Positions 10,653 to 22,260 of a stretch of 64,000 nt of DNA are shown here, piece by piece. The notes beneath the pieces are model-generated. The model did not search any database and was not told the DNA's origin. It was given only the letters and a program-made list of their open reading frames with translations. Each line of letters starts with the position of its first letter. Within the stretch, counting starts at the first letter, position 1. The position numbers and the translations under genes were made by a program. Origin of the DNA: Mastigias papua (lineage: Eukaryota > Cnidaria > Scyphozoa > Rhizostomeae > Mastigiidae); NCBI GenBank assembly GCA_964019165.1, contig OZ025269.1, forward strand, positions 9,646,191 through 9,710,190, read 5' to 3'.

Positions 10653-13396
10653 GTATGACCTCCTTATTTTTGTATATCATGTACATGGTTAGACACTCTT
10701 GATAAGGATTTTCCGTTGTTAAAGTATTAGAACCTGGCGCGCTACATTTCTTTGGGACATTGTCCTCATGCGGCATAGAAAATAGTGATTATGGATGATG
10801 ATCAATAGATATCCAATGTTGTCATTTCAGTTAGAAAGTATATCAAAGAAAATGATGAATGGTCTTCTTTTCCTTGAATTATCTTTTTGTTGGAGTTACC
10901 ATTTAGTTCAGTTCTCACAGATGGTTAGAAGAATATGGACACATTGATTTTATGATGGCAAAGAATTGTTTTTTTGAGTTGTTGGTGGTCAACATCGAGA
11001 AGAAGAGGCATTTGAGGATGTGTAATTTTATAGAAGCGAGAGTCATTTCTATCTTCACATACGCGATAGTATTGATGTAGCGAACTAGAACGTCAAACGC
11101 TGCTTGTTCTCGTTAGAATGGATATCTTCAGGATGTTCAGAACAAATAGGAATCCGTCTATTGTGCAATGTGTCAAGTATCTGTGTTATTCCGGGAAAGA
11201 ATATAAAAGTGAAATGTAGGTCGTTTAAGTTCGTTGGAACCTAAAGATTTCTCATTGAGTGACTAAAGCTGATTCCCGCGATACACAGATTGGGGATCCC
11301 GGGGAATTTGATCTGTCTACATCCCCATCACCAAAATAGTTTTGAGGATACCCAAAATTCCTAGAAAGTTTCAAAAGCTTTACTTTTTGACTTCTAGAAA
11401 CATTGCACAACGTTTCCACTACTATCAACAATATATCTGGCAGCGCGTTTACTGCTTCTTCTCAGTGCTCCCGTACTAGGGAGAGCTAAGAACTGAGGTG
11501 GTAGCGCTAAAAACTGAGATGTGAGCGTTATGAACTGAGGTGAGAGCTAGGAACTAAGGTGGTAGCGCTAAGAACTGAGATAGGAGCGTTATGAACTGAG
11601 GTGAGAGCTAAGAACTGAGATCCGACATGATGCAAAAGTACGCACTCTTGGCAAGGTATTTAGAGACATTCCAGTAAAGAATGACGTTGCTTGAAAGGCT
11701 TTAAGGTTTAATACCACGCCTATCGTGCTCATATTGGCCTAAAGACAATTGCAATATTTGGTTTCATTGTGAAGGCTCCAGTCAGTTAAAGGACTGGTCA
11801 TAGCATTTGGAGTTTTTAGCTGAGAAGTGATTGGCCTCTGCCGGAAGGATGCTGCAATCTAAACAGTAGAGATAACTTCTGAGTTTATTCTTAGCTCCTT
11901 GAATGACTTGGAATATTGAACCTAGCCAAAACTTGAAGGGTACTGTTATGCAAAGATTCGAGAAAAGGAAGTCATGAGCTGGCTCGTTTTTCTGGAGTAG
12001 ATACAAGGTATATCCTTAACAAAGAAGACCTCCTTGGGATCAAAGTTAGAAAAAACTAGGATTCAAGAGCTTTCTACAAAGACAAACTGAAGAATTGCCT
12101 TGAAAAGTCTGAAACTCCATAGAGACGTTTTGCTCTCAGCTATGATTGGTCGAGAAAGAAAGAGAACCCGGAAGAAGTGGAACAGATGATGATGGACGAG
12201 CTCAGTATTTAGAGCTATCATTCAGACCTGTTTATTCCACTCCCTCTTCTTCAGCTGAGAGTTAAAAGGCATTTTCAACAATTCATCACTTGCTGCAAAA
12301 TTGAGGATGAACTTAACGGAAAAACTATTGATGCTTTGCTTACACTAAGATGAGAATGATACCAGATTTGTACTATGACACATTTAGATAGTATGGTGAG
12401 TATGAAGAGGGATCTGCGAAATCCTCATCCCCACCCATCAATCATTGGGGATAAAGATCTACTCTATTTGTAAAAACAAATCCTCGATAAAAGCTACATT
12501 AAGTTTCAAACATTTTGGAAAATTAAATTTTCAAACTATGAAACTCGAAAACTGTACCGTTCTAAATGTTTTCCACTCGAAAATTATTTTTCGAAGGCAT
12601 TTATCAAGTTAGAATTTTATGGGTTAGTTGCAAGTGATGGGCAGTTTTGTGTTATGGAAAGGATTCTATAATACTAAGGTAACACAAAGGGTTTTTAATC
12701 TGATGGAAGAAGCTAATGAGGACTGTTTGCGCCTGCAAACATGGAGTGTTTTTTGAGACACTGGCTACTGCTATTAATGGACTTGGGAAGCAGTCCTTGA
12801 TTGGGAAATATGAAGAGTAGTATTCCATGGATTTTGGGGAAGAATTTGGTGTAGAGATTGAGGCTCATTCGCCCAACCCTTTTTTTGCAAGGCCAGTCAA
12901 TGGAACGTTGTTTTTTAACATTTATGGTGACTTATATGTCATATTTAAGGGGTTGGATATGCCATGTATCGTAGGGGCGTTCAAATCTACGGTAGAGCCA
13001 CAGAATCAAGTTCTTGGCCTTGATATTGACAATTCGATATAGTCCGGTGGTGACATACTTCACAGGACCGCCTGATGTAGTAGAATATACCTTAATTTCG
13101 TGTTTTTCACAGGAGTAAATGTATGTCGACCAGGATTACTTGGGTATAGAGTGAGTTATACATTTGAGCGACATCTGCCACTTGTTGTGAGAATGAAATC
13201 CTTGAGATAAGGGCTTGGATAAGTCTCATCATTTACAAAATGAGTGTTCCTCCACGGCCACCAACGACCTCTTTGCTTACTTGCATCAGCTTGCCGTAAA
13301 ATATGTGATAAGCACAATATCAATAGCGGGCCTGCGAATGGCATTGTAGCCAATGGAATACTTCGTCTTATATGTTGTTTACATGTTGTTTTGCAG
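10653..13396. other. USP34 intron 4, with a GCTAAGAACTGAG minisatellite
   Basis: A 2.7-kb intron. The minisatellite at 11478-11622 is its only clear structured content. Short open frames at 11782-12006 (minus) and 12827-13042 (plus) show no recognisable domain. Confidence 0.6.
11478..11622. repeat. Minisatellite of AACTGAGGT-type units, higher-order period about 64-68 bp
   Basis: Units of about 20 bp (GCTAAGAACTGAGGTGGTA, GCGTTATGAACTGAGGTGAG) alternate in the order A-B-C-A-B-C, so a three-unit block is repeated about 2.3 times. Confidence 0.8.
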
Positions 13397-13524
13397 GATG
13401 AACTTGCTGAGGGTATGGTACAAGAAGTTCAAAAACTATTATGGCAGCTTGTTTGCTACACAGGAAACAAGAGCGTTGTTATGTCGTTTGTGAAAGGATG
13501 CCTGGATAACATTGAAGTAAATAG
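13397..13524 (+). CDS. USP34: USP34 exon 5: helical scaffold
   Basis: Phase 0 start after TTGCAG; ends in phase 2 (AAT-AG) before GTATGG. It encodes DELAEGMVQEVQKLLWQLV and KSVVMSFVKGCLDNIE, matching the vertebrate LSEGLINEAEKLLCSLV and RFIEGCLENL. Confidence 0.93.
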
Positions 13525-13937
13525 GTATGGCTTTTTTACTCCTGTTAGACATTCATGGTTATACTAAGATTGTATTATTTTACCGGTAAGCATTTCATTC
13601 ATTTCATTTCATTTTCATTTTAATTCCTTTAATGGTTGCCCTTCAGCCAGAGCTGATTTACAAGTGGCCCTCCACTTAAAAACTATAATCCAATGAGTAT
13701 AAGTCTAAAATCTAAAACGTATGGAAGAATTAGTTTTCTAATAGCTGTAGTTTGGAGTAACCGTAGTATCCATGCTTATTTTAAAGACTTAAGCAAAATA
13801 AATGTATTTTGCTATGTTTTAAGGTATATCCTATCATTGGGCATTTTTGCTTATATATGATTGATTCACGTATCCACTCTAAGCTACAGTTAACCTGTTT
13901 GAAAGCTAACTGTGTTTTCAATTCATTTTATTTGTAG

Positions 13938-14215
13938 ATCGGTTGTCATATCTTTCCAAATTTTACCGAAAATTCTAAATGGATATTCCAATAAAAATAG
14001 CAATGATTACCACTGGCTGTTAGACTGGGCAGTCAAAGAACTTGGGATGATGAATATCTTCTTCTCGAACCTTGAATGCTACGTTGAAAGTTGGCGTGCC
14101 GAAGTGTCTAATGACCAGGACAGTATTCCTATTTATCAGAGAGAGCAACACATTCTTGCTCGACTGGACTTCCTTACAGCTCTCTATTCAAATGAACTAT
14201 CACCAGACCATTTCC
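13938..14215 (+). CDS. USP34: USP34 exon 6: helical scaffold
   Basis: Acceptor TTTGTAG, donor GTAAGT, phases 2 in and 1 out. Conserved pieces are SVVISFQILPKIL, YHWLLDWAVKELGMMNIFF and LDFLTALYSN, with SPDHF at the end; vertebrate USP34 has RSVVISLRLLPKL, THWITMWAEKELNMMKLFF and SPDHF at the same places. Confidence 0.95.
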
Positions 14216-15897
14216 GTAAGTTAACACTTTAATCAATCTCAGTCGTTTATTCTGTACTAGGTGATGGCAAATATCGCTTCTGAAATGAATGAAATGAGAA
14301 CCTTGCACTGCAAAGATTTTCAGATAATTTCGAGTGATCAGGAGCAATTTTTGAAAAGTATTTTATATTTGCCATGCACTTTCTTGATTATTCCCCAACA
14401 ATTTTGGATGGTTTTTAGTTCGGGCATTCAATTTTCGGATCAAAATTTGAAGATCTCAGACAAAAGTTTCCAACAGATGCATATGAGATCAAGAAATTTC
14501 ATACAATATCCCTAGCCCAACATCATAATTCTAGTTCGCATCTGATTGGTGTGCATTTGAACAATGTTTGCTTAACATGTATAAAGCGCGTTATTTATTC
14601 CATACATACAACTCTTGTTTACTAGACCTGGTTGCTCCAATGATTCTTCGTGAAAAATGCACTGAATCCATTGGCAAATTCTATTTTTGCATGAAAGGCA
14701 GCGCTTGAGTTCGTTGCTGTGAATATTCCAATTATATGCTTCTTCTTATCCTTACCAATGTGAGGAACACCTTTTGCTTCACATTGGTGTAGGGTGTAAT
14801 TTGGAGAGCAAACAAATGATGCTGTATTCTCCTTTGTATCGTTACTGTGGGTTCCTTTATTCAACCCTCAAGTTCAATGCAGCATTATGACACGGGTGGG
14901 ATTTTCAGAAATTGAGATATTATTTCAGAATGATATAGTATAATATGTAATGGCTCTTTTTCTCGAAGTATGGGATACAGTAGGATGGTAATTTCAAAAA
15001 AGATCATTAATAACTTACACCACACACTTGGTTCTGAACTTCCCGTTCCTAGGCCAATAAATAATTTCATTCATAGAAGAACCACCATATAATTGACCTA
15101 GCCACTTCACACCTATCTTGCCCCGCCTACCAGCCTAGGCTATCACAGTATTGTCTGTAAGGGTTTTGAAGCATTATTGAATTAGGTTGAATGGCAAAGA
15201 GACTGTATTTATTTCTCAATGGATAGAGAATGAAACCATTTGAAACAACTTAGTTAGAATATCAGGCTGAATAGGTTCTAATTAATTGATATCAAAATGT
15301 GCAAATTTCAGGCTGTAGGTTCTTGATAAATGAAGGTTCTTATATATGGATTTTTACTATACTGTAGTTCCTCAAAAATCTTCTATACTGTAGACCTCTT
15401 CTTGTAGATAACTTATGGCTTCACAAATAAGCAGATTCAAAAATAGGCCTAGGAATTCCAATTGTGTAAAAAGAAGCCGCGTCTTTTTTTGAACTAGTAT
15501 GGTATTCACTACCAATACCAATAAGCCTCCTTTGCATGATGCAAGCTTTCAAGCTAAATTTCTCCATTACTCCTTCTTTCTAGATGTATTCTATACATAA
15601 ATGTACTTTGTTACCAAACAATTTGAAAGCTGAAACCGTCAAAACATGGAAACAGTGTTCTTGAATATACTTGTAGGTTTCATTGACAAGTTTTGAATCC
15701 AAGAACCAGTTCTTCATTCAAATTAGTGGAGTAAAATTGCGAGTATGTAAAAACTGGTATCTCAATCAGCGTCATTTTGTCGCAATTTTTTATGTATTCC
15801 TTAGATCGGCGCTAGTTTTTCAATTAGTTATAATCAATGTTGATTTTCTTTGTTGCTTTTAAGATTCCTGATTCTGTTTTACCTTTGTTTCTCTCAG
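14216..15897. other. USP34 intron 6; no feature seen
   Basis: 1.7 kb of AT-rich sequence. Open frames on both strands are short and lack recognisable motifs. Confidence 0.6.
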
Positions 15898-16058
15898 GGT
15901 TGACAGTTGATCAAGTAGATAGCTTATGGTCATGTCTCATAACTCGAATCCCAGACAGATTCCACTTTCTGCTCCTTAGCTGGTTACTAAAGCAAACGAA
16001 CAATAAAGAACTCCATGCACTTGGCCTGGATAATTATAAACACATTTTCATGAAGAAG
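15898..16058 (+). CDS. USP34: USP34 exon 7: helical scaffold
   Basis: Joined to the previous exon it gives LTVDQVDSLWSCL, the counterpart of LSLEQVDILWHCL in vertebrates, then ALGLDNYKHIFMKK (vertebrate AMGMETYKHLFLEK). Acceptor CTCTCAG, donor GTCGGT, phase 0 out. Confidence 0.94.
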
Positions 16059-16215
16059 GTCGGTACTTGTTATTTAATGTTCATGCTGTTATGGCAAAAT
16101 ATTTATGATTGTTAATGGCTTAGAGGGATGTCGAATGGCATATGAAAATCAGTTACGAAAGCAGTATAATTTCATCGTTGAATATTAAGAAGTAAGCATT
16201 GAACTGATAGATCAG

Positions 16216-16306
16216 ATACCCCCATACAAAGATACATGCTTGTACCCCTACATGCTTGTGCCCCTATATGCTTATACCTCTATATACTTATACCCCTGGA
16301 GCCCGT
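16216..16306. repeat. Four-copy 18-bp minisatellite
   Basis: Imperfect units of the form ATGCTTGTACCCCTAC follow each other, drifting to ATACTTATACCCCTGG. It lies in intron 7. The following bases, 16432-16505, look faintly like a tRNA-derived SINE head but are too worn to call. Confidence 0.7.
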
Positions 16307-16584
16307 TTCCTTTGAAGTATGGCAGGATACCCAGACAGTCATAGGAAAATTTCGATAGATAGTCTAGTTTTACGATATTCAAGCTCGCTTTCTACCTAAA
16401 AGTAGAGTAGTCTGGTTATTTGCCTAGTAGTTTTGTGGCACAGTGTTAGTGTAGCTGTGCTTTTCAGCCAGAGTGTACGCTCTGCGAATTTCACTCTACA
16501 CGATGTCATACGCTTTCGAAGCAGCGTAATAGCTTTTGCAGAACTATCGAATATTTCTATATTTTGCTATTTTTATTATATTAG

Positions 16585-16704
16585 CTACCCGAAGTAAATC
16601 CTGAAACGATAACATTTACTGGTCTTGGTTTATTTCAACAACTCTTCAGCTTGACGAGACTGTCTAATGCATCACCATTCGCCATAGACTCGAATAATGA
16701 AGAG
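16585..16704 (+). CDS. USP34: USP34 exon 8: helical scaffold
   Basis: 40 codons, phase 0 both ends, acceptor ATATTAG. PEVNPETITFTGLGLFQQL matches the vertebrate PQLKPETISMTGLNLFQHL. The rest (RLSNASPFAIDSNNEE) is a less conserved loop. Confidence 0.94.
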
Positions 16705-17679
16705 GTATAACTAGAGTTTAGTTCTTTCTTAATTTGATTGAATTTCCTTGTATTTTCTTTGATTTTGTTGCTTTGAAGTTTTTGCTGATTTTGTCTGCTA
16801 TGTTTTATCTTTGTGTCCTTTTATTTCTACCTTGATCAAGTAGAATTTGGTGCGTTAAGAAAGTTGCACCATTCACCCCCTTGATTGCTCAACTTTAAGA
16901 AAACAAAGCTAGTCAGTTTATCTAAATGTATGAAGGAAAATTTTTGGACGATAGATACCTTTCTGGACTTATATCAATAACTTGTTGACACACTGAGGTA
17001 GTCTCCACGTTTTCAGTATATGTAAAGACCCCAATATTAATTGGTACAATATTTTTATGCATAAAGTGCCTTGTAAGAAGTGTGTACAAAGGAATTTTTG
17101 AATTCACTGGCAGACTTATTCGAATAAGATTTGACGTGGACTGCCCAATTCTAGAAAGTGTAAATATTTTTGATTAGATGTTTGACATGAATTATAAGCA
17201 TAGCAACTTTTAGGTAACATACCATATCGCCTCTCAGAATAGTTAGTTCTCACTTAATATTGTGCGCCAAGCCAACCAGAATCTGTTTCTCTCTTCGGAA
17301 GTTGTATATCCGTAGTAACTGTTTTTCCGTTGAATCGGTGATATTCTCTATATTATCTGTTGAAGATTTCTCCTACATTAATTAGCATTTTTCTCATGTT
17401 ATTTGACTTATTGTGTCCTATGATGTCTATTGTAAATCAATATATGTTTTTACTGTCAGTTCAGCCTGTTAAATGGTCAGTCTAAATTTATGACGCAGCT
17501 ACGAACTTCATGAAGAGTCCGATGTCCTTTCTTTAGCTCCTGTCATATGCATGCATAATTGCTAGCGAGTCAGGTGTGCTTTTATGAGAGCTCATTTGAG
17601 CATTTAAGTGACCTTATTAACATGAAACGAAAAGTGCATTTTGCGCTCACCATTTATTATGTCGTAGAAATTGACCAAT

Positions 17680-17691
17680 GGGGGGGGGGGG
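17680..17691 (+). repeat. G12 homopolymer in intron 8
   Basis: An uninterrupted run of twelve G on the transcribed-sense strand, in otherwise AT-rich intron sequence. Confidence 0.9.
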
Positions 17692-17847
17692 AGTTCAGTT
17701 TCTACATTTGGCTCAATGCACAAGGATTGGAAACCAACTTTACATTGTATTTGTTTCATGTCTGTTGAATTGGCTATTAGAATCATTCATAAATTTTCAA
17801 TCAATTTTCAATCAATTTCCAATCAACCTAGCGTGAATTTTATTTAG

Positions 17848-17951
17848 ATACCTGGTATTGATTACCTTTGGCGAATTGTCCTCAACGCACAAAGAGATCA
17901 GGTTGCTGACGAGGCTATGTCATATCTCAATTATCTTTACATACATAGTGG
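17848..17951 (+). CDS. USP34: USP34 exon 9: helical scaffold
   Basis: Acceptor TATTTAG, donor GTATCT after AGT-GG, phase 2 out. IPGIDYLWRIVLNAQRDQV and ADEAMSYLNYLYIHS align with the vertebrate LCGMDQFWGIALRAQSGDV and AAIQYINSYYING. Confidence 0.93.
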
Positions 17952-18400
17952 GTATCTAACATTTTTTTTAGATATGCCAAAGTACGTCGATTAAATTTAG
18001 GTAATACAGTCATTGTTAAAGGTAGTTTACTACTTGAGTCACCGTATGCCTTCGGAGTAATTTACACATAAGCTTTAACAATATGAGAATGGTAGTATGA
18101 AATGCTTTTTTGCCACCACAAGCATAGTTCTGATGAAAGATGAATGCTGTGGCAATTTGTAGTTTCAGATCGAGAATCTACCTAAGTTTTTTCAAGGTAT
18201 ACCTCTGCAAAACACCGTTAGAAAATGATGCCTGCCCAATCAATGGATGAAGCGCATATCCGCAGTCGTATGAGTTTTCTTAGTTAAATATGTTAAATAG
18301 GCAAGGATGATGAAAGAAGTTGTGGTATTGAAGTATCGTTGCTAACTTGAATATGACACTAGGACGATTAGCTACTTGTTCTCTTCATTTCTATTTGCAG

Positions 18401-18524
18401 AAAACTTGTTGAGGCCATGTTCTGCATTATTTTTTTAGTTGGAAATGGCTCAATGGAAAAAGAGAAAGAATTTTTAGATAAGTGCATGATGTACCTCCGG
18501 AGATCGATGGACCAATTTAATGAG
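18401..18524 (+). CDS. USP34: USP34 exon 10: helical scaffold
   Basis: Phase 2 in, 0 out, acceptor TTTGCAG, donor GTAGCC. MEKEKEFLDKCMMYLRRSM corresponds to LEKEQEFISKCMESLMIAS in vertebrates. A hydrophobic insert (FCIIFLVGNG) precedes it. Confidence 0.93.
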
Positions 18525-18706
18525 GTAGCCAGCATGGATGATTGTAATTTTGGGCGTTTTTAATTATGTTGTGTTGTTAATTGGCTCCGATACCTATAGC
18601 TACAGCACCAACAAAGGAAGAAAGAGACAGGATAAATAGAGAGTGATATAGGATCAAATTTATCATTTTTAGATTTCACAGATGCAGTTTTTTGGGATTC
18701 TGTAAT

Positions 18707-18720
18707 GGGGGGGGGGGGGG
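18707..18720 (+). repeat. G14 homopolymer in intron 10
   Basis: Fourteen G in a row on the sense strand, about 250 bp before the next exon. Confidence 0.9.
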
Positions 18721-18972
18721 AGTGAAATGTTCCAGAGACTACAAGCTCTTGCTTAAGTGATTCTATGAATATATATCACTTTTTGTCCATTACTCATCAG
18801 ACTATGAAGCATTGGAGGTAGGAATAGATTAGCCAAATGCGATTCTAAGCTCATGCGAAAGGTGGAGTATTGTGCCAAAGTGGCTGCTTTTTTGTGGTGA
18901 TTGCTCTTATCATGACAACGTGATAACTTTTTTAGAACTAGCAATTTTGTATGTGGTATATTCACCTTATAG

Positions 18973-19049
18973 AAACGTGATGCTGCTATAAGTACCATCC
19001 AACAGATCGTAACTATTTTGAAATCTCACCTTGATGCATATTTAAAAAG
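18973..19049 (+). CDS. USP34: USP34 exon 11: helical scaffold
   Basis: Short exon, acceptor CTTATAG, donor GTAAAT, phase 2 out. TIQQIVTILKSHLDAYLKR aligns with VIERGLLMLKTHLEAFRRR of vertebrates and leads directly into the conserved RFA-H motif of the next exon. Confidence 0.9.
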
Positions 19050-19346
19050 GTAAATGTTGCCATTCTTTTCGTATTTACTTCTTAATTTTGGGTACTCTCA
19101 ATCTGAATTTGCAGATCTGCTGCATTCAACAGTAGAAGTACCAGAGCATTTGCCTTCAGTTTCTACAGGTTTTTGCACCTGGTGGCAAAGTTTGGAATAT
19201 ATCGTAACGTTTGAAACATAGAATAGCTCTCGGATTATTAAATAGAGCGTAAATTTTAGCATAGAACTTGGCCCATAGCATTTCATCCCAAGGATATCTT
19301 ATTTTTATCTGTACATCATGTTAGATTTTAGAGTAAACTGTTATGT

Positions 19347-19359
19347 GGGGGGGGGGGGG
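19347..19359 (+). repeat. G13 homopolymer in intron 11
   Basis: Thirteen G followed by AGGG on the sense strand. Confidence 0.9.
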
Positions 19360-19661
19360 AGGGTCAAACTATAGCTGTTCCAACTGTCTCATATCTTTTA
19401 GATCTGTAATCAACAATTGATATGCAAGAAGTTATAGTTACATTAGTTTAACCACTTTCTATGTATTGACTTTCGCTAAAAATATAGAGATATCGCTAAT
19501 TAGGACGTCATTTCATTGCATGGATAATTGATACCCTCTAGGACACCGACAAGGATAAGAAAGCCAATTATCTGGTATATGCATTAGTAGACTTTATCGA
19601 ATTAGGAAGGTTATTTCTATGATACTTTCTTACCCAATTTCTGCATTATATTGTACCCCAG

Positions 19662-19791
19662 GTTTGCGTTTCATGTCCACCTATGGCAGCTGGATGGTCG
19701 TAACTTTGAAGGTCATCAACCTAATGTAAGGTCTCAAGGAAAAGACCAGCATTTTCGTATTATTTGTCAACCAGCGGGTATTTCTGAAAAG
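19662..19791 (+). CDS. USP34: USP34 exon 12: start of the ubiquitin-like module
   Basis: RFAFHVHLWQLDG and FRIICQPAGISEK match vertebrate RFAYHLRQWQIEG and LRVVCQPAGLPDK. Acceptor CCCCAG, donor GTCAGT, phase 0 out. The second motif is the first strand of the internal ubiquitin-like fold. Confidence 0.95.
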
Positions 19792-20033
19792 GTCAGTTTT
19801 AATATAAACTTACATCTATTAGTATACGTAGGTTGACATCGTCGTTAAGTACTTCTTCATTTTTCGTTTTCTTTAAAGTCATTCGAAATGCATTGAATAT
19901 TATATTACCCAATTTGTCAGCTTTATATTTCAAGCATAATTACTGCTTTAGAACTCACTGTTGTTTGAAGTGCATTTGTCCAAATAACGAAGTTTCCTTT
20001 TTTTCCTCCTTATTCTATTCAATGTTATTGTAG

Positions 20034-20249
20034 GTTTCATTTCGTTTGTCATCACATGACTTGCTAGCTAAGCTTCGTGCTGAAGTTACACACTGGTGTG
20101 TCAGGTTGCAACGAGAGCAAGAAGAAAAGGGCCAGCCTCAGATAACACCACCTCTTCAGCCTCCATTTCGTTTAATTTCTCATGGCCATGAATTAACACC
20201 GGATCTGGACCAAAAGACTCTCTCTGAGTTAGGAATGAAGAACCAACAA
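20034..20249 (+). CDS. USP34: USP34 exon 13: ubiquitin-like domain
   Basis: 72 codons, phase 0 both ends, acceptor TTGTAG, donor GTGAGT. LLAKLRAEVTHW and LISHGHELTPDLDQKTLSEL correspond to the vertebrate VADLRAEVTHW and MISSGHELTTDYDEKALHEL. The final strand is completed by LVFVSV at the start of the next exon, across the largest intron of the window. In USP proteins such internal ubiquitin-like folds often tune catalysis or binding; its role in USP34 is not read from sequence. Confidence 0.95.
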
Positions 20250-20328
20250 GTGAGTCCACAATTAATAATGATGCTATTCATACATATAAAAAAATTGTAG
20301 GGCCTCTCATATATTAATTGTGTCCTTA

Positions 20329-20773
20329 CTCTTAGGTTCCTAATAAACGGGGGGTCATAATAGTAGGGGGGTCGGAGAATTTTCGAAAATTTAATAAACG
20401 GGGGGTGTTATTAAAGGGGGGGTCGGAATTTCGAAAAAATGTCAAATCTCTAAAAACAATTCCATAGAGGATATCTTTTCAAAAACAAGAGAAACTAATA
20501 AGAACAGTTTTTAAGATAACCCAAGAATAAGAAATATAAGCCAAATACAGCATGAAAATCTATGTATATACTGTAAGCAGCAAAAATATCTCTGATATAT
20601 TAACGGTGCACACAAAGACAAACAATTTGTAAAAGTTGAGGAAAAATAGGACAACCTCATCTATCAAATACTTGAAAATTAATAAACGGGGGGATCCTAA
20701 TAAGGTCCGGGGGGGTTGGAAAAAAATCGAAAAATTAATAAGCGTCCCGGGACGTTTATTTGGAACCTAAGAG
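20329..20773. mobile_element. TA-flanked MITE with CTCTTAGGTTCC ends
   Basis: The left end CTCTTAGGTTCCTAATAAAC is mirrored by GTTTATTTGGAACCTAAGAG at the right. Both outer ends are bordered by TA, the target used by Tc1/mariner-type elements. The ends carry several copies of an AATAAACGGGGGG motif. At about 445 bp with no ORF it must be non-autonomous. A worn relative lies at 195-305. Confidence 0.75.
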
Positions 20774-21179
20774 TATCTTTCTTCACGTTATCTGGAGTAA
20801 GGTATTTGGAGCATTTAGAGCTTGTGTAATTTCACTATTTATTGTAAATATAGTATGTGCTGTTGCTCCCAACGTATTGCTTATTTCCCGCAAGGGTCCA
20901 ACGTGATTTTGAGGAGAGTTAATTGATCTCGACTGAGGAAGCCTCAGTCTAATTACTCGATGTTTATTTTTTCTCTATTATATGAGCGTCTGTGCCTTAT
21001 CTCTCAGGTATTATTTCGAGTAAATAGTTATGTATCATATGGGCGATAATTTGAATTACACTCTCGTCAAATGTGTGTTCCTATATCTTCCTTCGTTGAT
21101 CACAGTAGTGCGTATTCTATACATTTATTCATATGTCGTACATTTATTGGGATATTTTCTGATCTAAATTTATTAAGTA

Positions 21180-22260
21180 GCGGTATATATGATTATGGGC
21201 AAATTTTCCGAAAATGAAATTTTGATCTCACCCGCACAGAGACGGGAAATTCCCCAAAACTCGAATTGCACAATCAATGCGGTCAAATGGCCGTCCTTTT
21301 GATTGGTTATCCAAATGTGGGGGCAGTGGGCAAGTTGGTGTAAATTGCGAAAAACATGCTTTTGGCGGTTCGGGATTTCAGCCTAAATCCTACCGATCTC
21401 TGAAACCGCAACAGATACGGCAAAAGTCAGTACAGACAAAATGTTGAGAACCACAAATGGTGCCTGCAAATCCAAATTTCGTCACTGTATGACTTGTCGT
21501 TCTCGAGATAATGACGAAAATGTGCCCCAAAAAGTGCCAAAAAACGCTGATTCAGCTTTTTTTTAACTCTTCGGTGCTGGGGAACGCTAAGGTGTACGAG
21601 GCTCCAACAGGTCTTAAACAACGTAGAATTTACTGGAGATTCTTATTTAGGGTACTTTTGAGGGGATATCTCCATCGGGTAGGGTATTTATCTCCAAGAA
21701 ATTGTGGGGCACCAGTTCAAGAATGGGGTAAAAACATGTTTTCACCTATAACTTTCCAACGAGACATGACATGGAGACAAAACCAACATGGGCTTTAAGC
21801 ACTTACAGACATGCACCTGCCTTTAGCTATTTCGCTTCGATAGGGCGTGGCACTTACGTCACAGGGACGTCACAAAAGTAGAAAAAGTGATACTACTTTG
21901 CGGCGTTGCCTCTCTGTAACAGTGAGAGATAAGAATCTATATATTTCATCAAAATGCTTCAAATATGATTGGCATATTATGATCAAGAGAGAATTTCCGT
22001 GTCTTGTACCGTTTTGGATTTGTGGGCACAAATCCAAAAATGTTTGGTTCAAGTGTGGGCAAAAAACTGTCTTTTCGCCACAACTCGGAAACGATAGGAG
22101 ATGGCAATAGGCGAGTGGGGGTGAAAACGAAACGGCACTATATTGGCTACCCTGTGGCACAATGCGTTTTCGATTTGGGCGTGGCTGTGACGTAGTTCTG
22201 ACGTAACAAAAAAGTCACCATTTAAAAGTTTGGAGGCCCATATCTTTTTCCTGGAACTGA
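21180..22260. repeat. Unassigned block with an internal ~337-bp repeat
   Basis: GGGCGTGGC followed within 10-20 bases by a GACGT pair, CAAAAGT or CAAAAAAGT occurs near 21844 and again near 22179. The flanking 100 bases of each copy are weakly alike. Composition is less AT-rich than the intron around it. I see no coding potential of known type; it looks like an interspersed repeat. Confidence 0.4.

Noticed and set aside
16432..16505. Further tRNA-derived SINE (GGCACAGTGTTAGTGTAG)
   Set aside because: The A-box-like part is suggestive but no B box remains; too degraded to list.
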